22,278 nt of DNA from contig PMLF01000277.1 of assembly GCA_003158755.1 (NCBI GenBank), positions 1-22,278 of the forward strand, given 5' to 3'. Below the pieces are notes generated by a model that had not been told where the DNA came from, made no database searches, and saw only the letters and a program-made list of their open reading frames with translations. A program made the translations under genes and the position numbers. Below are positions 21,923 to 22,278 of this stretch, one piece after another. The DNA is from Elusimicrobiota bacterium (GTDB taxonomy: Bacteria > Elusimicrobiota > Elusimicrobia > FEN-1173). How positions within the stretch are numbered: the stretch's first letter is position 1; the number at the start of each line of letters is the position of its first letter.

Positions 21923-22278
21923 ATTTTTTGAACAGCCGGAACAACGCGTCCTGAACCACGTCATAGCTGTACGTCTTCTCGAAACGCTCCCTCGCTTTTC
22001 TTCCGTTTTCAAGGGCATCGTCCGGACGGGAGAGCGCAGCGCCGATCGTTTCCGCCAATTGGGGGACATTTTCCGGCTCGACGACCCAGCCGCATCCGTC
22101 CACGATCTCGGGCAGGTCGGAGACGTTCGTCACGATGAGGGGTTTCGCCATGGCCATGGCGTCGAAGACCTTGGAAGGGACCTGCCCGACCGTGGCGTAA
22201 TTCTTCCTCTGAGGAGCCACCACCACGTCCGCAGCGGCCAGGAACGCGGGGAACCGCTCGAACGGCTGAATCCCGAAG
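21915..22278 (-). CDS. Glycosyltransferase family 4, C-terminal part (5' truncated by window edge)
   Basis: The C-terminal 120 residues of a GT-B glycosyltransferase; the frame is open to the right edge with no stop. Visible are the strand-helix FERFPAFLAAADVVVAPQ, then VPSKVFDAMAMAKPLIVTNVSDLPEIV, the donor-binding region of family 4 in which the first glutamate of E-x7-E is replaced by S-K-x-F-D-A-M. This variant is common in GT4 enzymes of the (P)-S-K-(V/L)-F-(D/E)-(A/Y)-M type. It ends LFRLFKKYE. It overlaps the GT2-NodB gene by eight bases and is the first visible gene of the minus-strand operon. Start and acceptor domain lie outside the window. Confidence 0.85.
   Translation of the reverse strand, partial: FGIQPFERFPAFLAAADVVVAPQRKNYATVGQVPSKVFDAMAMAKPLIVTNVSDLPEIVDGCGWVVEPENVPQLAETIGAALSRPDDALENGRKARERFEKTYSYDVVQDALFRLFKKYE

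Larger units (their letters stand above)
7831..22278 (-). other. Predicted long polysaccharide operon (continues beyond the right edge)
   Basis: Ten same-strand genes follow each other with ATGA overlaps, longer overlaps (8, 11 and 22 bases) or gaps of at most 12 bases. The only exception is the 98-base structured gap at 9462-9559. No internal terminator or strong promoter was seen. The promoter must lie to the right of the window. Confidence 0.65.

Overview
The window is a dense, GC-rich stretch of bacterial chromosome given over mainly to making, modifying and exporting an extracellular polysaccharide, with a small regulatory block inside it. No tRNA, rRNA, CRISPR array, insertion sequence or phage gene was seen. 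The longest gap between genes is about 250 bases. Several traits point to a Gram-negative lineage outside the classic Proteobacteria: a PorV/PorQ-type outer-membrane protein, secreted beta-helix proteins ending in FlgD-Ig-like domains, and exosortase-A-type polysaccharide genes. Elusimicrobiota or a related FCB/PVC-like candidate phylum is my guess, made from protein style only and held with low confidence.

Layout, left to right. Plus strand: the 3' end of a family 2 glycosyltransferase overlaps by four bases (ATGA) with a FemAB/GNAT-type transferase. After a 148-base gap comes an ECF sigma factor (TTG start behind a perfect AGGAGG), then a receiver-AraC response regulator behind an extended -10 promoter, then a single-domain receiver. 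That receiver meets head-on, two bases apart, a minus-strand soluble PAS-GAF-PAS-PAS histidine kinase. Upstream of the kinase on the minus strand is a UDP-sugar 6-dehydrogenase. A 254-base gap with several inverted repeats follows.

From the right edge down to position 7831 the minus strand holds what looks like one long operon, with short gaps or overlaps at most junctions. In transcription order it holds: a family 4 glycosyltransferase (cut by the window edge), a GT2-NodB fusion, a second GT4, a glutamine-dependent amidotransferase of the asparagine synthase family, a TuaC-like GT4, a 1337-residue secreted beta-helix protein with seven fibronectin-III repeats, a DUF3473-type polysaccharide deacetylase, a 577-residue paralogue of the beta-helix protein, a hexapeptide-repeat acyltransferase and the PorV/PorQ-like barrel. 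A 98-base gap with three consecutive inverted repeats precedes the acyltransferase.

How the parts may work together (inference): the dehydrogenase supplies a uronic-acid nucleotide sugar, the glycosyltransferases build the repeat unit, and the amidotransferase, FemAB protein, acyltransferase and two deacetylases decorate it. The two beta-helix proteins would be exported polysaccharide-binding or -cleaving proteins. The deacetylase, amidotransferase, FemAB protein and GT4 resemble members of exosortase A (XrtA/PEP-CTERM) polysaccharide loci, but no exosortase gene and no PEP-CTERM sorting signal is visible here. The sigma factor, two response regulators and kinase are candidates for controlling the locus.
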